Below are positions 40,258-51,022 of a stretch of 64,000 nucleotides of DNA, in pieces (the first letter of the stretch is position 1; every line of letters begins with the position of its first letter). The notes under the pieces were generated by a model, which made no database searches, was not told the origin of the DNA, and saw only the letters and a program-made list of their open reading frames with translations. Source of the DNA: an uncultured Mediterraneibacter sp. GTDB lineage: Bacteria > Bacillota > Clostridia > Lachnospirales > Lachnospiraceae. The stretch spans positions 248,001 through 312,000 of the forward strand of contig CALWFV010000001.1 in assembly GCA_944377745.1 (NCBI GenBank), read 5' to 3'. Both the position numbers and the translations under genes were made by a program.

Positions 40258-41454
40258 TTATCTGCTAATATTATGCTTCTTCGCGTACCCGGACAGGATC
40301 AGGGTCAGCGCGCCGTCTCCGGTGATATTGCAGGCTGTCCCGAAGCTGTCCTGGAGAGCAAAGATCGTGAGCATCAGCGCAGTCCCGGTTCCGTCAAATC
40401 CAAGTACACCGGTGATCAGTCCCAGGGACGCCATGACAGTTCCTCCCGGAACCCCCGGAGCACCGATGGCAAACACTCCAAGCAGGACACAGAACAAAAG
40501 CATGGTTCCCAGCCCGGGCAGATTCCCGTACAGGATCCGTGACACGGTCATGACGAAAAACACCTCGGTCAGCACCGACCCGCACAGGTGGATGTTTGCA
40601 AACAGAGGAATCCCGAAATCCACCATATCATCCCGGAGCGGCGGAACGGACTTCTTTGCACAGCGAAGAGCAACTGCCAGAGTTGCCGCCGAAGACATGG
40701 TTCCGATCGCCGTGAGATACGCCTGGCCGTAATTCTTCACCACGTCCAGCGGATTGGTCCCGGAATAGATCCCCGCTGCGATATAAAGCACTGCAAGCCA
40801 GAGATAATGCCCCAGGATCACGATCAGGATGACCTTAAGAAAGACCGGGAGCTGTTTTGTGATCATACCCTCATAGGAAAGGGCACAGAACGTAAAGCCG
40901 ATGAATGCCGGAAGAACCGGGATCACAACCCTTGTCACGATCTCCAGCACGATCTTCTGAAATTCCTCCAGCAGTTCCGTCATGACAACCGCTTTCGTCC
41001 AGGTGCATGCGAGTCCCAGGAGAACCGACAGCACAAGCGCGCTCATGACAGACATGACCGCCGGGATCTCCAACTGAAATACGACCTCCGGAAGTTCTCT
41101 TAGTCCTTCCGCCTCCGATACGACAGACAGACGCGGAATGATCCCGTATCCCGCTGCCATGGAAAGGACGGCTGCCAGGATCGTGGACACATAGGCGCAC
41201 AGCAGCGCGATCCCCAGCATTCTTGACGCAGTTCGCCCCAGTCTGGTGATCGACGGCGCGATAAATCCGATGATGATCAAAGGCACACAGAAATTGATCA
41301 GTTCCGACAGGATAAACCTCACAGTCACAACAACATTCATCCATGCGGTTCCCGCCGCCCCGGCAGGCTCCATGCCTGCCAGCCATCCTGCCAGGATCCC
41401 GGTCACAACACCGACCAGAAGGCGAAAGGGAAGGCCTGTAAATAATTTCTTCAT
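40258..41454 (-). CDS. Dicarboxylate/amino acid:cation symporter (DAACS)
   Basis: A 398-residue secondary transporter of the DAACS (GltP/SstT-like) family. Eight hydrophobic spans with the family's C-terminal core: AIGTMSSAATLAVALRCAKK (serine-rich hairpin), PLFANIHLCGSVLTEVFFVM and GAPGVPGGTVMASLGLITGVLGFDGTGTALML (second hairpin with the substrate Asp region). The NMDGT motif of glutamate carriers is altered to NIHLCGS, so the substrate is not predictable. Downstream of a LysR regulator on the same strand, 128 bases apart. Confidence 0.9.
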   Translation of the reverse strand: MKKLFTGLPFRLLVGVVTGILAGWLAGMEPAGAAGTAWMNVVVTVRFILSELINFCVPLIIIGFIAPSITRLGRTASRMLGIALLCAYVSTILAAVLSMAAGYGIIPRLSVVSEAEGLRELPEVVFQLEIPAVMSVMSALVLSVLLGLACTWTKAVVMTELLEEFQKIVLEIVTRVVIPVLPAFIGFTFCALSYEGMITKQLPVFLKVILIVILGHYLWLAVLYIAAGIYSGTNPLDVVKNYGQAYLTAIGTMSSAATLAVALRCAKKSVPPLRDDMVDFGIPLFANIHLCGSVLTEVFFVMTVSRILYGNLPGLGTMLLFCVLLGVFAIGAPGVPGGTVMASLGLITGVLGFDGTGTALMLTIFALQDSFGTACNITGDGALTLILSGYAKKHNISR

Positions 41455-41582
41455 GTAATATCCTCTCTTCTGCTTCTATTTCATTTTCCTTCGGACCACG
41501 TCTTTTTTCAGTATGTCTCAATCCTCCGGGAAAATACCTCCCCAGTGTAACCGCTGCCTTCCATCCTGACAAGAAGTATATT

Positions 41583-42473
41583 TCAGGATAACCTTCCTCT
41601 TTTTTCCTCCCTGTAATCCAGATACTCCAGAAAACGCTTCACGGCAAGGGACGCACTCTTCTTTTCTTTCAATGCCACACCTATGCTCCGGTAGGCCGGG
41701 ATCTCAAGCTCCTTGACGACGATCCGGTAGGGGATCCGCTTCAGGATCAGTTCCGGGAGGATACTGATGCCCAGCCCGCTCTCCACCATCGCCATGATGG
41801 CATAGTCGTCCCAGGTGGTAAAATGTACCTTCGGCGTCAGGCCGCACCGCTCGAATATCTCCGACACCTCCGCCCTGGCTCCTTTTTCCAGGAGCATGAA
41901 GGGATCTTCCACAAGAGCATTCACCGGAAATCTTTCACAGTCTGCCAGCCGGTGTCCCTCGGGAAGGACCACCATCAGGCGGTCCTGCTCCAGAAAAACT
42001 GTCTCCAGTTCCGCATGAGTGGGAAGCCTTAAAAAGCCGCAGTCCACTCTCCCCTCCAGGATCCACTCCTCGATCTCACTGTAGTCCCCCAGGAGGAGTT
42101 CATAGTCAATGTCAGGATAATCCTTCTGAAATTCTTTTATGATATTGGGCAGCCACTGTGACGCCACGCTGGAAAAGGCTGCGATCCGGATCAGACCGGA
42201 CCGCAGTCCGTTCAGTTCGTCCACCTGCATCTGAAGCTTCTCGTATTCCCTGCAGACATTCTCTGCATAGGGAAGCAGCTTCAGCCCGTCACTTGTCAGG
42301 CTGACCCCGCCCCGTCCTCTCTCCAGAAGCGTCACCTTCCATTCTTTCTCCAGATCATGGATCATACGGCTGATCCCGGACTGGGAGTAATTCAATATTT
42401 CCGCCGCCTTTGTAAAACTCCCATACTCCACAGTCTTTACGAACGCCATATATTTCTGCAGATTCATATCCAT
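41583..42473 (-). CDS. LysR-family transcriptional regulator
   Basis: About 296 residues. N-terminal winged helix-turn-helix (YMAFVKTVEYGSFTKAAEILNYSQSGISRMIHDLE), then the two-lobe effector domain (IRIAAFSSVASQWLPNIIKEF, VDCGFLRLP, AMVESGLGISILPELIL). The start is the ATG at 42473, with GGAGG eight bases upstream; the open frame to 42527 lacks a ribosome site. The symporter gene downstream is its probable target; it also diverges from proB. Confidence 0.92.
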   Translation of the reverse strand: MDMNLQKYMAFVKTVEYGSFTKAAEILNYSQSGISRMIHDLEKEWKVTLLERGRGGVSLTSDGLKLLPYAENVCREYEKLQMQVDELNGLRSGLIRIAAFSSVASQWLPNIIKEFQKDYPDIDYELLLGDYSEIEEWILEGRVDCGFLRLPTHAELETVFLEQDRLMVVLPEGHRLADCERFPVNALVEDPFMLLEKGARAEVSEIFERCGLTPKVHFTTWDDYAIMAMVESGLGISILPELILKRIPYRIVVKELEIPAYRSIGVALKEKKSASLAVKRFLEYLDYREEKRGRLS

Positions 42474-42605
42474 ATATAAAGCCTCCTTCCATCTGGTTTT
42501 CTCATGATATTTATGATAAATATTCACTTTTGTAATTTATGAGTCTATGATACGATATACAGGTGAGCGAATCAAGCTGAAATAACTGTACATAAGGAGA
42601 AGATC

Positions 42606-43403
42606 ATGGGACTTTATAATAACAGAATCGTAGTAAAGGTAGGAACGTCCACTCTGACCAACGACTCGGGGAAAAGCGACCTGCGCGCCACAGACCGCCT
42701 TGTCTGCACACTGGCGGATATCCACAACATGGGCTACGAGGTGATCCTCGTTTCCTCAGGCGCCATCGCCGTGGGACGCAATAAACTGAACATGCATGCC
42801 AGACCGGACAGCATGAGAATGAAACAGGCCGCAGCTGCTGTCGGGCAGTGCAGTCTGATGTACCTGTATGATAAATTTTTCGGGGATTATGACAAGACTG
42901 TGGCTCAGATCCTTCTGAACGCAGAGGATATCGAGCAGGAAGAAAAGAAAGAAAATCTGACCAATACCTTCAACGCGCTGTTGGAAATGGGCGTCATCCC
43001 CATCGTAAACGAAAACGATTCCGTCAGCTACACAGAGATTGAATCAGAGGACCGGCTGTTCGGTGACAACGATATGCTCTCCTCCGTCGTCGCCGTCCTC
43101 TGCCGCGCAAAGAAGCTGGTGATCCTGTCCGATATCGACGGATTCTACGACAGCGATCCCCGTCTGCATCCCAACGCAAAACTGATTGATCAGATCGACG
43201 AGATCGACGAAAGTGTCTATTCTCTGGCAGGCGGAGCGGGAAGCCGCAGAGGCACCGGCGGGATGCGGACAAAACTCCAGGCAGCCCAGCTCGCCACCTC
43301 AAACGGCATCGACACCATTGTCACCAACGGAAAACGCCCGGAAGCCCTCTACGATATTGTAAAGGGCGGGAAAGCCGGAACACTGTTCACCGGAAAAATG
43401 TGA
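42606..43403 (+). CDS. proB: Glutamate 5-kinase (catalytic domain only)
   Basis: A 265-residue amino-acid kinase that phosphorylates glutamate in proline synthesis. VVKVGTSTLTN at the N-terminus, ILVSSGAIAVGRNKL, IPIVNENDSVSYTEIE, FGDNDMLSSVVA, and the terminal GTGGMRTKLQAAQLATSNGI are the ProB blocks. It ends after the kinase domain, with no C-terminal PUA domain, as in many clostridial ProB. proA does not follow; ogt lies next in the opposite direction. Ribosome site AAGGAGA. Confidence 0.95.
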   Translation: MGLYNNRIVVKVGTSTLTNDSGKSDLRATDRLVCTLADIHNMGYEVILVSSGAIAVGRNKLNMHARPDSMRMKQAAAAVGQCSLMYLYDKFFGDYDKTVAQILLNAEDIEQEEKKENLTNTFNALLEMGVIPIVNENDSVSYTEIESEDRLFGDNDMLSSVVAVLCRAKKLVILSDIDGFYDSDPRLHPNAKLIDQIDEIDESVYSLAGGAGSRRGTGGMRTKLQAAQLATSNGIDTIVTNGKRPEALYDIVKGGKAGTLFTGKM

Positions 43404-43411
43404 TTTATCTT

Positions 43412-43455
43412 AAAAGGAGGCCCTGCATTGAAACTGCACGGCTTCTTTTCTTAAT
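43412..43455 (+). terminator. Terminator after proB
   Basis: AAGGAGGCCCTGCA and TGCACGGCTTCTTTT form an imperfect stem with a seven-base loop, followed by CTTAATTTC. Placed about ten bases after the proB stop, between convergent genes. Confidence 0.65.
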
Positions 43456-43476
43456 TTCTGTCTGCTATTCTCTGTT

Positions 43477-44004
43477 TTATTTCCCCGCTTCAGGCAGTAA
43501 AACGTTCTCCAAGGAGAGAAGGCTCTTCTTTTTCTCCACTCCTCCCGCATATCCCGTCAGACTTCCGTCCGTCCCAAGGATCCGGTGACAGGGGACGATA
43601 ATTGAAACCGGATTATGTCCCACCGCTCCTCCCACTGCCTGGGCGGACATAGAAGGAATCCCCCTCTGCGCAGCGACCCGCTCCGCGATCTCTTTATATG
43701 TAGTCGTCTTCCCATACGGGATCTTTAATAAAATCTCCCACACCTCCATCCGGAAAGGGCTTCCCTGGAGATGGAGCCTGGGAGTAAAGTCCGGCTCCTT
43801 TCCATCAAAATAGATATCCAGCCACTTCTTTGTCTCTTCAAACACCGGGAGAATCTCTCCGCTTTCGGTCTGTTCTTCTGCATCCGCAGCCAGCCCCGCA
43901 CCGAAATATTTCTGCCCGTCAAACCACAGTCCGCTAAGCGACTCCCCGTCAGACGCCATTGTGATCCCGCCCAGAGGAGAATCGTAATGATATGTGTACT
44001 GCAT
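43477..44004 (-). CDS. ogt: Methylated-DNA-protein cysteine methyltransferase
   Basis: A 175-residue O6-alkylguanine DNA repair protein that transfers the alkyl group to its own Cys. The active-site motif IIVPCHRILG (Cys near residue 140) and the preceding GGAVGHNPVS with helix-turn-helix TYKEIAERVAAQ are present, as is the N-terminal ribonuclease-like domain (GGITMASDGESLSGLWFDGQ). Length fits Ogt. Convergent with proB and upstream of the alpha/beta hydrolase in reading order. Confidence 0.95.
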   Translation of the reverse strand: MQYTYHYDSPLGGITMASDGESLSGLWFDGQKYFGAGLAADAEEQTESGEILPVFEETKKWLDIYFDGKEPDFTPRLHLQGSPFRMEVWEILLKIPYGKTTTYKEIAERVAAQRGIPSMSAQAVGGAVGHNPVSIIVPCHRILGTDGSLTGYAGGVEKKKSLLSLENVLLPEAGK

Positions 44005-44044
44005 CCTCTTTCTCTCCCTTCTCGCATCGTGCGCCGCAGCGCGG

Positions 44045-44785
44045 TCACATCTGATCCGTACCCTGCTGCCGCTCTGACATCCTCAGAAATTCCTCCACGA
44101 TCCGGTTGAACTCCTCCGGGTTCTCCTTTGCGATAAAGTGACTGCCCTTCATCACCCGGATCTGCGCGTTTGGCAGGCTGGCATAGATCAGCCTTGTGTA
44201 CTCGTCTTTTATCATATCCTTATTTCCCGCGAGCACCAGCTTCGGGATCCGCCGGAAATCCGGATCCCTGTTTTCGGACAGTTCTTCCGGGGTCAGATCC
44301 GGGTCGTTGACCATCAGCCCCAGCATCTCCGCGTTTTTCCTTGCTGCTTCACTTTTCCCCGCAAACAGGCATGCCGCATGATATCCCAGTATGATGGGGA
44401 TCTGAACGGACGGTTTCACGCCTCTTCCATACAGGTTTGCCCCATTCAGGACCAGCCTGTCCACCCGCTCCGGATATTTCAGAGCAAATACCAGGGCAAT
44501 GTTCCCTCCGTCCGAAAAGCCAAGGATATCCGCTTTTTCGATCTCCTGCTCATCCATAAAATCATGCAGATCCTCCGCGAACTGCCGGATCGTAAATGGT
44601 TTGTCCCCTCTCGGGGACTTCCCGTGCCCTCTCGTATCCAGAGCGATCACACAGTGGTCTTTTGAAAAATGATCTATCTGGTGAACAAAATATCCACTGT
44701 CCTCCCCGTTTCCGTGGAGAAGGATGAGCGGGGAACCGGTGCCTTTTTCAATATAATGAAGTCTGATGTCCGTATCTTTGCTCAT
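44045..44785 (-). CDS. Alpha/beta hydrolase
   Basis: A protein of about 246 residues with the alpha/beta-hydrolase fold. PLILLHGNGEDSGYF gives the HG oxyanion region, LGFSDGGNIAL the nucleophile elbow (Ser), DPDFRRIPKLVLAGNKDMI the acid region and MKGSHFIAKENPEEF the catalytic His. The substrate is unknown; esterase, lactonase or haloperoxidase-like roles are possible. The start is the ATG at 44785 (GGAG nine bases upstream). The gene has its own promoter at 44836-44864. Confidence 0.88.
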   Translation of the reverse strand: MSKDTDIRLHYIEKGTGSPLILLHGNGEDSGYFVHQIDHFSKDHCVIALDTRGHGKSPRGDKPFTIRQFAEDLHDFMDEQEIEKADILGFSDGGNIALVFALKYPERVDRLVLNGANLYGRGVKPSVQIPIILGYHAACLFAGKSEAARKNAEMLGLMVNDPDLTPEELSENRDPDFRRIPKLVLAGNKDMIKDEYTRLIYASLPNAQIRVMKGSHFIAKENPEEFNRIVEEFLRMSERQQGTDQM

Positions 44786-44835
44786 GTGATCTTTCTCCTG
44801 CTTTTTACAAACATTTTTTGATATCTTATATTGCA

Positions 44836-44864
44836 ATTATACTGCAAATACATTTCTATTACAA
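44836..44864 (-). promoter_or_regulatory. Promoter of the alpha/beta hydrolase gene
   Basis: TTGTAA (44859-44864) and TATAAT (44836-44841) on the minus strand with a 17-base spacer, about 50 bases before the start codon. Confidence 0.7.
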
Positions 44865-44947
44865 TTTTAATGCACCTTCAAATTCTATTATGTTACTGTC
44901 AAAAAATACGCCGAGACCGATCCGCACCTGCCCACATCCTTCCGTCT

Positions 44948-45103
44948 GAGAAAAAAGAAGCCAGGGCAGAGGTTTCCATCAAAGGCCGAAGAGCAGCGCC
45001 AGCACTTGGGCTGCGTCTTTTGCAGCCCTATGTACTGTTGCGCTGCGGCCCGAGCGCAAGCGTGCCTGCGATGGAAATCTCTGTCCTGGCGGACTATTTC
45101 TTA
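44948..45103. repeat. Stop-codon-flush palindrome, copy D
   Basis: Arms GCCAGGGCAGAGGTTTCCATC (split: GCCAGGGCAGAG then GTTTCCATC, 44960-44980) against GATGGAAATCTCTGTCCTGGC (45070-45090), with weaker AAAAAAGAA / TATTTCTTA ends; the right end includes the carB stop codon. Tip: GGGCTGC-GTCTTTT-GCAGCCC, inside CAGCGCCAGCACTT and TATGTACTGTTGCGCTG. The stem differs from copies A-C but remains paired. Confidence 0.82.
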
Positions 45104-48100
45104 CACCGTCGCAATATCGATCAATGTAAGTTTCTTAATATCTGTATTCTCAAGACTGGTGATCAGCGCCTCCGCCGTATCAATGGCTGTCAGCACGTTC
45201 ACGCCTGTCTCGATGGCGTTTCTCCGGATGACAAATCCGTCTCTGGAGTGCTCTGCTCCCTGTGCCGGAATATCGATGACAAGATCGATCTTGTGTCCCA
45301 GGATCAGGTCCAGAAGGTTCGGTGACTCCTGCTCGATCTTGCGGACCGGAGTCGCCTTCACGCCCGCCTCGTTCAGGGCGCGCGCTGTTCCGCTTGTAGC
45401 AAAAATATGATAGCCGATGTTGGCAAATCTGCGTCCGATCTCCACTGCTTCCGGCTGGTCCTCATCGCGGACTGTCATGATCATATTCTTGAACCTGGGC
45501 AGCTTGATACCTGCGCCGAGGAACGCTTTATAAAGCGCCTCGTCGAAGGTCTTTGCAATGCCAAGGCATTCTCCGGTAGACTTCATCTCAGGTCCCAGGC
45601 TGATATCAGCGCCCCGGATCTTCTCAAAGGAGAATACCGGCATCTTGACTGCCACATAGTCTGCCTCCGGCTGAAGTCCCGGTGTGTAGCCCAGTTCTCT
45701 GATCTTCTTTCCGATGATGACCTGTGCCGCCAGGGGAACGATCGGGATACCTGTCACCTTGCTGATATACGGCACGGTACGGCTGGAGCGGGGATTAACC
45801 TCGATCACATACACGTCCTCCTCGCCGCAGACGATGAACTGGATGTTGATCATACCGATGACATGGAGGGATTTTGCAAGCCGTCTTGTGTACTCCGCGA
45901 TCTTTGCCTTTGCTCCCTGTGTCAGGCTCTGAGCCGGATAAACGGAGATACTGTCACCGGAATGGATCCCCGCGCGCTCAATATGCTCCATGATGCCCGG
46001 GATCAGGATATCGGTTCCGTCGCACACCGCATCCACCTCGATCTCCCTGCCCTGAAGGTATTTATCCACAAGAATCGGATGATCCTGCGCGATCCGGTTG
46101 ATGATGCCGATGAACTGATCGATATCATTGTCGTTGATTGCGATCTGCATGCCCTGACCGCCCAGCACGTAGGACGGGCGCACCAGTACCGGATAGCCAA
46201 GGCGGTTTGCGACCTCTTTTGCTTCCTCTGCGGTAAATACTGTGCCTCCTGTCGGGCGCGGGATCTGGCACTCTTCCAGAATCTCGTCAAAGAGTTCTCT
46301 GTCCTCCGCCTTATCCACATTCTCCGCGGAGGTTCCAAGGATCGGCACGCCCATCTTCATGAGCGCCTCTGTCAGCTTGATGGCTGTCTGCCCGCCGAAC
46401 TGTACCACAGCGCCGTCCGGCTTCTCGATGTCAACAATGCTCTCCACATCCTCCGGTGTGAGAGGCTCAAAATACAGCTTGTCTGCGATATCGAAGTCTG
46501 TACTTACGGTCTCCGGGTTGTTGTTCACGATGATCGTCTCATACCCTTCTTTTGCGAACGACCAGGTACAGTGCACGGAACAGAAGTCGAACTCGATTCC
46601 CTGTCCGATACGGATCGGGCCGGAACCTAGGACAAGAACTTTCTTCTTTCCTGAAGTCTCCTCCACCTCATTTTCGCTTCCGTATACAGAATAGTAATAA
46701 GGCGTCTCCGCCGCGAACTCTGCCGCACAGGTGTCAACGATCTTGTACGCTGCAACGATGCCGTTTTCATGGCGAATATCGTGGATCTCACGTTCACTCT
46801 TTCCTGTCAGGCGTGCAATCACATTGTCCGGAAACTCGATCCGTTTTGCTTCCTTAAGAAGCTCCGGCGTGAGTTCCTCGTTCTTCAGCGCATTCTCCAT
46901 CTCCACAATGATGGCGATCTTGTCGATGAACCAGCGGTCGATCTTCGTGATATTGTAAATGGTATCGTAGTCGATGCCCCTGCGGACAGCCTCGGCGATC
47001 CTCCAGATACGCATGTCATCCACGATCGCGAGCTGCTCGATCAGATCCTCTCTGGAAAGTCCTGTGAAGTCATAGGACATCAGGCTGTCCACATGCTGCT
47101 CCAGAGAGCGGATCGCTTTCATGAGCGCTCCCTCAAAGTTGTTGCAGATACTCATGACCTCTCCGGTCGCCTTCATCTGCGTTGTCAGCGTTCTCTTGGC
47201 GCTGATGAACTTGTCAAACGGAAGTCTCGGCATCTTCACGACCACATAGTCCAGCATAGGCTCGAAACTTGCATACGTTTTCTGCGTGATCGCATTCTTG
47301 ATCTCGTCCAGCGTATAGCCGAGGGCGATCTTCGCAGCCACCTTGGCGATCGGGTATCCTGTCGCCTTGGACGCCAGCGCGGAAGAACGACTGACACGGG
47401 GATTTACCTCGATGACACAGTATTCAAAGGAATCCGGGTTCAGCGCGTACTGCACGTTGCATCCTCCGGTGATATTCAGCTCGCTGATGATGTTCAGCGC
47501 GGAAGTACGGAGCATCTGGTACTCCTTGTCACCCAGCGTCTGGGACGGAGCCACAACGATCGAATCTCCCGTATGAACGCCCACAGGGTCAATGTTTTCC
47601 ATATTACAAACCGTGATGCAGTTGCCGGCGCTGTCGCGCATTACTTCATACTCGATCTCTTTCCAGCCTGCAATGCAGCGCTCTACCAGTACCTGACCCA
47701 CGCGGGACAGTCTCAGGCCGTTCTCCAGGATCTCCACAAGCTGATGGGAATCGTGTGCGATCCCGCCTCCGCTTCCGCCCAGCGTATACGCCGGGCGGAG
47801 TACGACAGGGTAGCCGATCTTGTTCGCAAACGCAAGTCCGTCGTCCACATTCTCCACGACAAGGGACGCCGCTACGGGCTCGCCGATCTTCTCCATAGTC
47901 GCCTTGAACTCCAGACGGTCCTCGGCCTTCTTAATGGTCTCTGACGTTGTTCCGATGAGACGCACTCCGTTTTCCTTCAGGAAACCTGCCTCCTCCAGCT
48001 CCATGGCAAGGTTCAGCCCTGCCTGTCCTCCCAGAGTCGGGAGCACGCTGTCCGGTTTTTCCTTGAGGATGAGCTGTTCCACCACCTCAACCGTCAGCGG

Positions 48101-48301
48101 CTCGATATAGACACGGTCCGCAATATCTTTATCCGTCATGATGGTCGCCGGGTTGGAGTTCAGCAGAACGACCTCAAGTCCTTCCTCCTTCAGGGAACGG
48201 CACGCCTGTGTTCCTGCGTAGTCGAACTCTGCTGCCTGTCCGATGACGATCGGACCGGAACCGATGACCAGTACTTTCTTTATACTTAAATCTCTAGGCA
48301 T
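45101..48301 (-). CDS. carB: Carbamoyl-phosphate synthase large subunit
   Basis: A 1066-residue CarB with two homologous ATP-grasp halves: KKVLVIGSGPIVIGQAAEFD at the N-terminus and KKVLVLGSGPIRIGQGIEFD at about residue 553, each followed by biotin-carboxylase-like ATP-grasp blocks (GGSGGGIAHD; GGQGMQIA) and a C-terminal MGS-like allosteric domain (YHIFATSGTARALNEAG) that responds to UMP/ornithine-type effectors. It makes carbamoyl phosphate from ammonia delivered by CarA for arginine and pyrimidine synthesis. Start and carA stop share one base (TAATG). The stop lies in a long palindrome. Confidence 0.97.
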   Translation of the reverse strand: MPRDLSIKKVLVIGSGPIVIGQAAEFDYAGTQACRSLKEEGLEVVLLNSNPATIMTDKDIADRVYIEPLTVEVVEQLILKEKPDSVLPTLGGQAGLNLAMELEEAGFLKENGVRLIGTTSETIKKAEDRLEFKATMEKIGEPVAASLVVENVDDGLAFANKIGYPVVLRPAYTLGGSGGGIAHDSHQLVEILENGLRLSRVGQVLVERCIAGWKEIEYEVMRDSAGNCITVCNMENIDPVGVHTGDSIVVAPSQTLGDKEYQMLRTSALNIISELNITGGCNVQYALNPDSFEYCVIEVNPRVSRSSALASKATGYPIAKVAAKIALGYTLDEIKNAITQKTYASFEPMLDYVVVKMPRLPFDKFISAKRTLTTQMKATGEVMSICNNFEGALMKAIRSLEQHVDSLMSYDFTGLSREDLIEQLAIVDDMRIWRIAEAVRRGIDYDTIYNITKIDRWFIDKIAIIVEMENALKNEELTPELLKEAKRIEFPDNVIARLTGKSEREIHDIRHENGIVAAYKIVDTCAAEFAAETPYYYSVYGSENEVEETSGKKKVLVLGSGPIRIGQGIEFDFCSVHCTWSFAKEGYETIIVNNNPETVSTDFDIADKLYFEPLTPEDVESIVDIEKPDGAVVQFGGQTAIKLTEALMKMGVPILGTSAENVDKAEDRELFDEILEECQIPRPTGGTVFTAEEAKEVANRLGYPVLVRPSYVLGGQGMQIAINDNDIDQFIGIINRIAQDHPILVDKYLQGREIEVDAVCDGTDILIPGIMEHIERAGIHSGDSISVYPAQSLTQGAKAKIAEYTRRLAKSLHVIGMINIQFIVCGEEDVYVIEVNPRSSRTVPYISKVTGIPIVPLAAQVIIGKKIRELGYTPGLQPEADYVAVKMPVFSFEKIRGADISLGPEMKSTGECLGIAKTFDEALYKAFLGAGIKLPRFKNMIMTVRDEDQPEAVEIGRRFANIGYHIFATSGTARALNEAGVKATPVRKIEQESPNLLDLILGHKIDLVIDIPAQGAEHSRDGFVIRRNAIETGVNVLTAIDTAEALITSLENTDIKKLTLIDIATV

Positions 48302-49371
48302 TATTTCGCTCCTCCCATCATCTCAATGAATCTGTCGAACAGGTATCCGGAATCCTGCGGTCCGGGGCATGCCTCCGGATGGAACTGCACCGTAAAGATG
48401 TTTTTACCCACATAGGCAAGTCCCTCATTCGTTCCGTCGTTTACGTTTTTAAACGCAGGCACAGCCACATCCGGGTCAATGCTCTCGTCATCCACAACAT
48501 AGCCGTGATTCTGGGAAGAAATATAGACTCTTCCGGTCTTTAAGTCCTTGACCGGATGGTTTCCTCCCCGGTGACCGTATTTCAGCTTGTGCGTGGACGC
48601 ACCTGTAGCAAGCGCCATGAGCTGATGCCCCAGACAGATGGCGAAGATCGGAATATCTGTATTGTAAAGCTTTCTGATTTCTTCGATAATGGATGTGCAG
48701 TCCGCCGGGTCTCCCGGTCCGTTGGAAAGCATGATCCCGTCGGGCTGTGATGAAATGATCTCTTCCGCGGTTGTGTGAGCCGGATAAACAGTTACTTCGC
48801 AGCCACGTTCATTTAAAGATTTTGCAATATTGTTTTTTGCGCCAAGGTCAAGAAGTGCGACTTTCTTTCCTGTTCCCTCAAGAACGTATTTTTCCTGACA
48901 TGTCACTTTGGAGACGACGTCACCCACTGTATATTTCTTCAGTTTCGGAAGGATCTCGTTCAGATCATAATCTTCCTTCGTTGTGATCATGCCGTTCATG
49001 GTACCTTTCTCTCTCAGGATCTTTGTGAGAGCACGGGTATCGATCCCTGCGATCCCGGGGATATCCTGACTTTTCAGGAAATCCTGGATCGTGCCCTCGC
49101 AGCGGAAATTGCTGGGCATCCTGGAAAGTTCCCTCACGATATATCCGTCCGGCCATGCTTTTTTTGACTCCATGTCCGGTGTGATCCCGTAATTGCCGAT
49201 CAGCGGATAAGTCATCACAACTGCCTGTCCCGCATAGGATGGATCTGTCAGCACCTCAAGATATCCTGTCATAGAAGTATTAAAAACGATCTCGCTGATA
49301 CAGTCTTTCGCCGCGCCGATGCTCGTCCCTGTAAATACTGTACCGTCTTCCAATATTAGAAACGCCTTCAT
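48301..49371 (-). CDS. carA: Carbamoyl-phosphate synthase small subunit
   Basis: A CarA of about 356 residues, supplying ammonia from glutamine. N-terminal KAFLILEDGTVFTGTSIGA domain, then the class I glutaminase with nucleophile PIFAICLGHQLMALA and HRGGNHPV, and catalytic His-Glu in FTVQFHPEACPGP. The start is the ATG at 49371 after GGGTGAACAG; an in-frame start at 49431 lies within the leader. A strong promoter and two ARG-box-like sites lie upstream, suggesting arginine control of carAB. Confidence 0.96.
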   Translation of the reverse strand: MKAFLILEDGTVFTGTSIGAAKDCISEIVFNTSMTGYLEVLTDPSYAGQAVVMTYPLIGNYGITPDMESKKAWPDGYIVRELSRMPSNFRCEGTIQDFLKSQDIPGIAGIDTRALTKILREKGTMNGMITTKEDYDLNEILPKLKKYTVGDVVSKVTCQEKYVLEGTGKKVALLDLGAKNNIAKSLNERGCEVTVYPAHTTAEEIISSQPDGIMLSNGPGDPADCTSIIEEIRKLYNTDIPIFAICLGHQLMALATGASTHKLKYGHRGGNHPVKDLKTGRVYISSQNHGYVVDDESIDPDVAVPAFKNVNDGTNEGLAYVGKNIFTVQFHPEACPGPQDSGYLFDRFIEMMGGAK

Positions 49372-49504
49372 CTGTTCACCCTTTCCCTTCGTACAAATAG
49401 ATAGCATCCAATCTGAAAACTGCTCTGTCACGGTTCCCCGTTACATAGCAAAGGCACTCTTGGAGTCTTTTCATCCAGAGCGCCCACTTTCTCAAATTGT
49501 AAAG

Positions 49505-49533
49505 ATTATACTACAACTGAGCTCATATTTCAA
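49505..49533 (-). promoter_or_regulatory. Promoter of carAB
   Basis: TTGAAA (49528-49533) and TATAAT (49505-49510) on the minus strand with a 17-base spacer, about 135 bases before carA. The leader can form a stem GGCGCTCT-GGA / TCC-AAGAGTGCC (about 49459-49490); without a T-run I do not call an attenuator. Confidence 0.8.
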
Positions 49534-49547
49534 CAGAAACTTTACTT

Positions 49548-49579
49548 ATAAATATTCATATTTTTCTAATAAATATTCA

Positions 49580-49580
<1 letters not shown>
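49548..49580 (-). promoter_or_regulatory. Tandem ARG-box-like sites upstream of carAB
   Basis: ATGAATATTTAT occurs twice on the minus strand (49580-49569 and 49559-49548), start-to-start distance 21 bases. Each resembles the ARG box (TGAAT-N4-ATTCA type), and 21 bases is the centre distance of paired 18-bp ARG boxes with a 3-bp gap. The nearer box is 15 bases upstream of the -35. Control by ArgR/AhrC is inferred. The distal box overlaps the beta-glucosidase stop. Confidence 0.6.
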
Positions 49581-51001
<1,421 letters not shown>

Positions 51002-51022
51002 TCAAGCATGATTACTCCTCCC

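Noticed and set aside
43477-44004. proA following proB
   Set aside because: The next gene is ogt on the opposite strand (active site PCHRI), so proA is not in this window.
45407-47944. Two plus-strand open frames of about 400 and 390 codons opposite carB
   Set aside because: Antisense to CarB throughout, with the same His/Asp/Leu-rich character; not coding.
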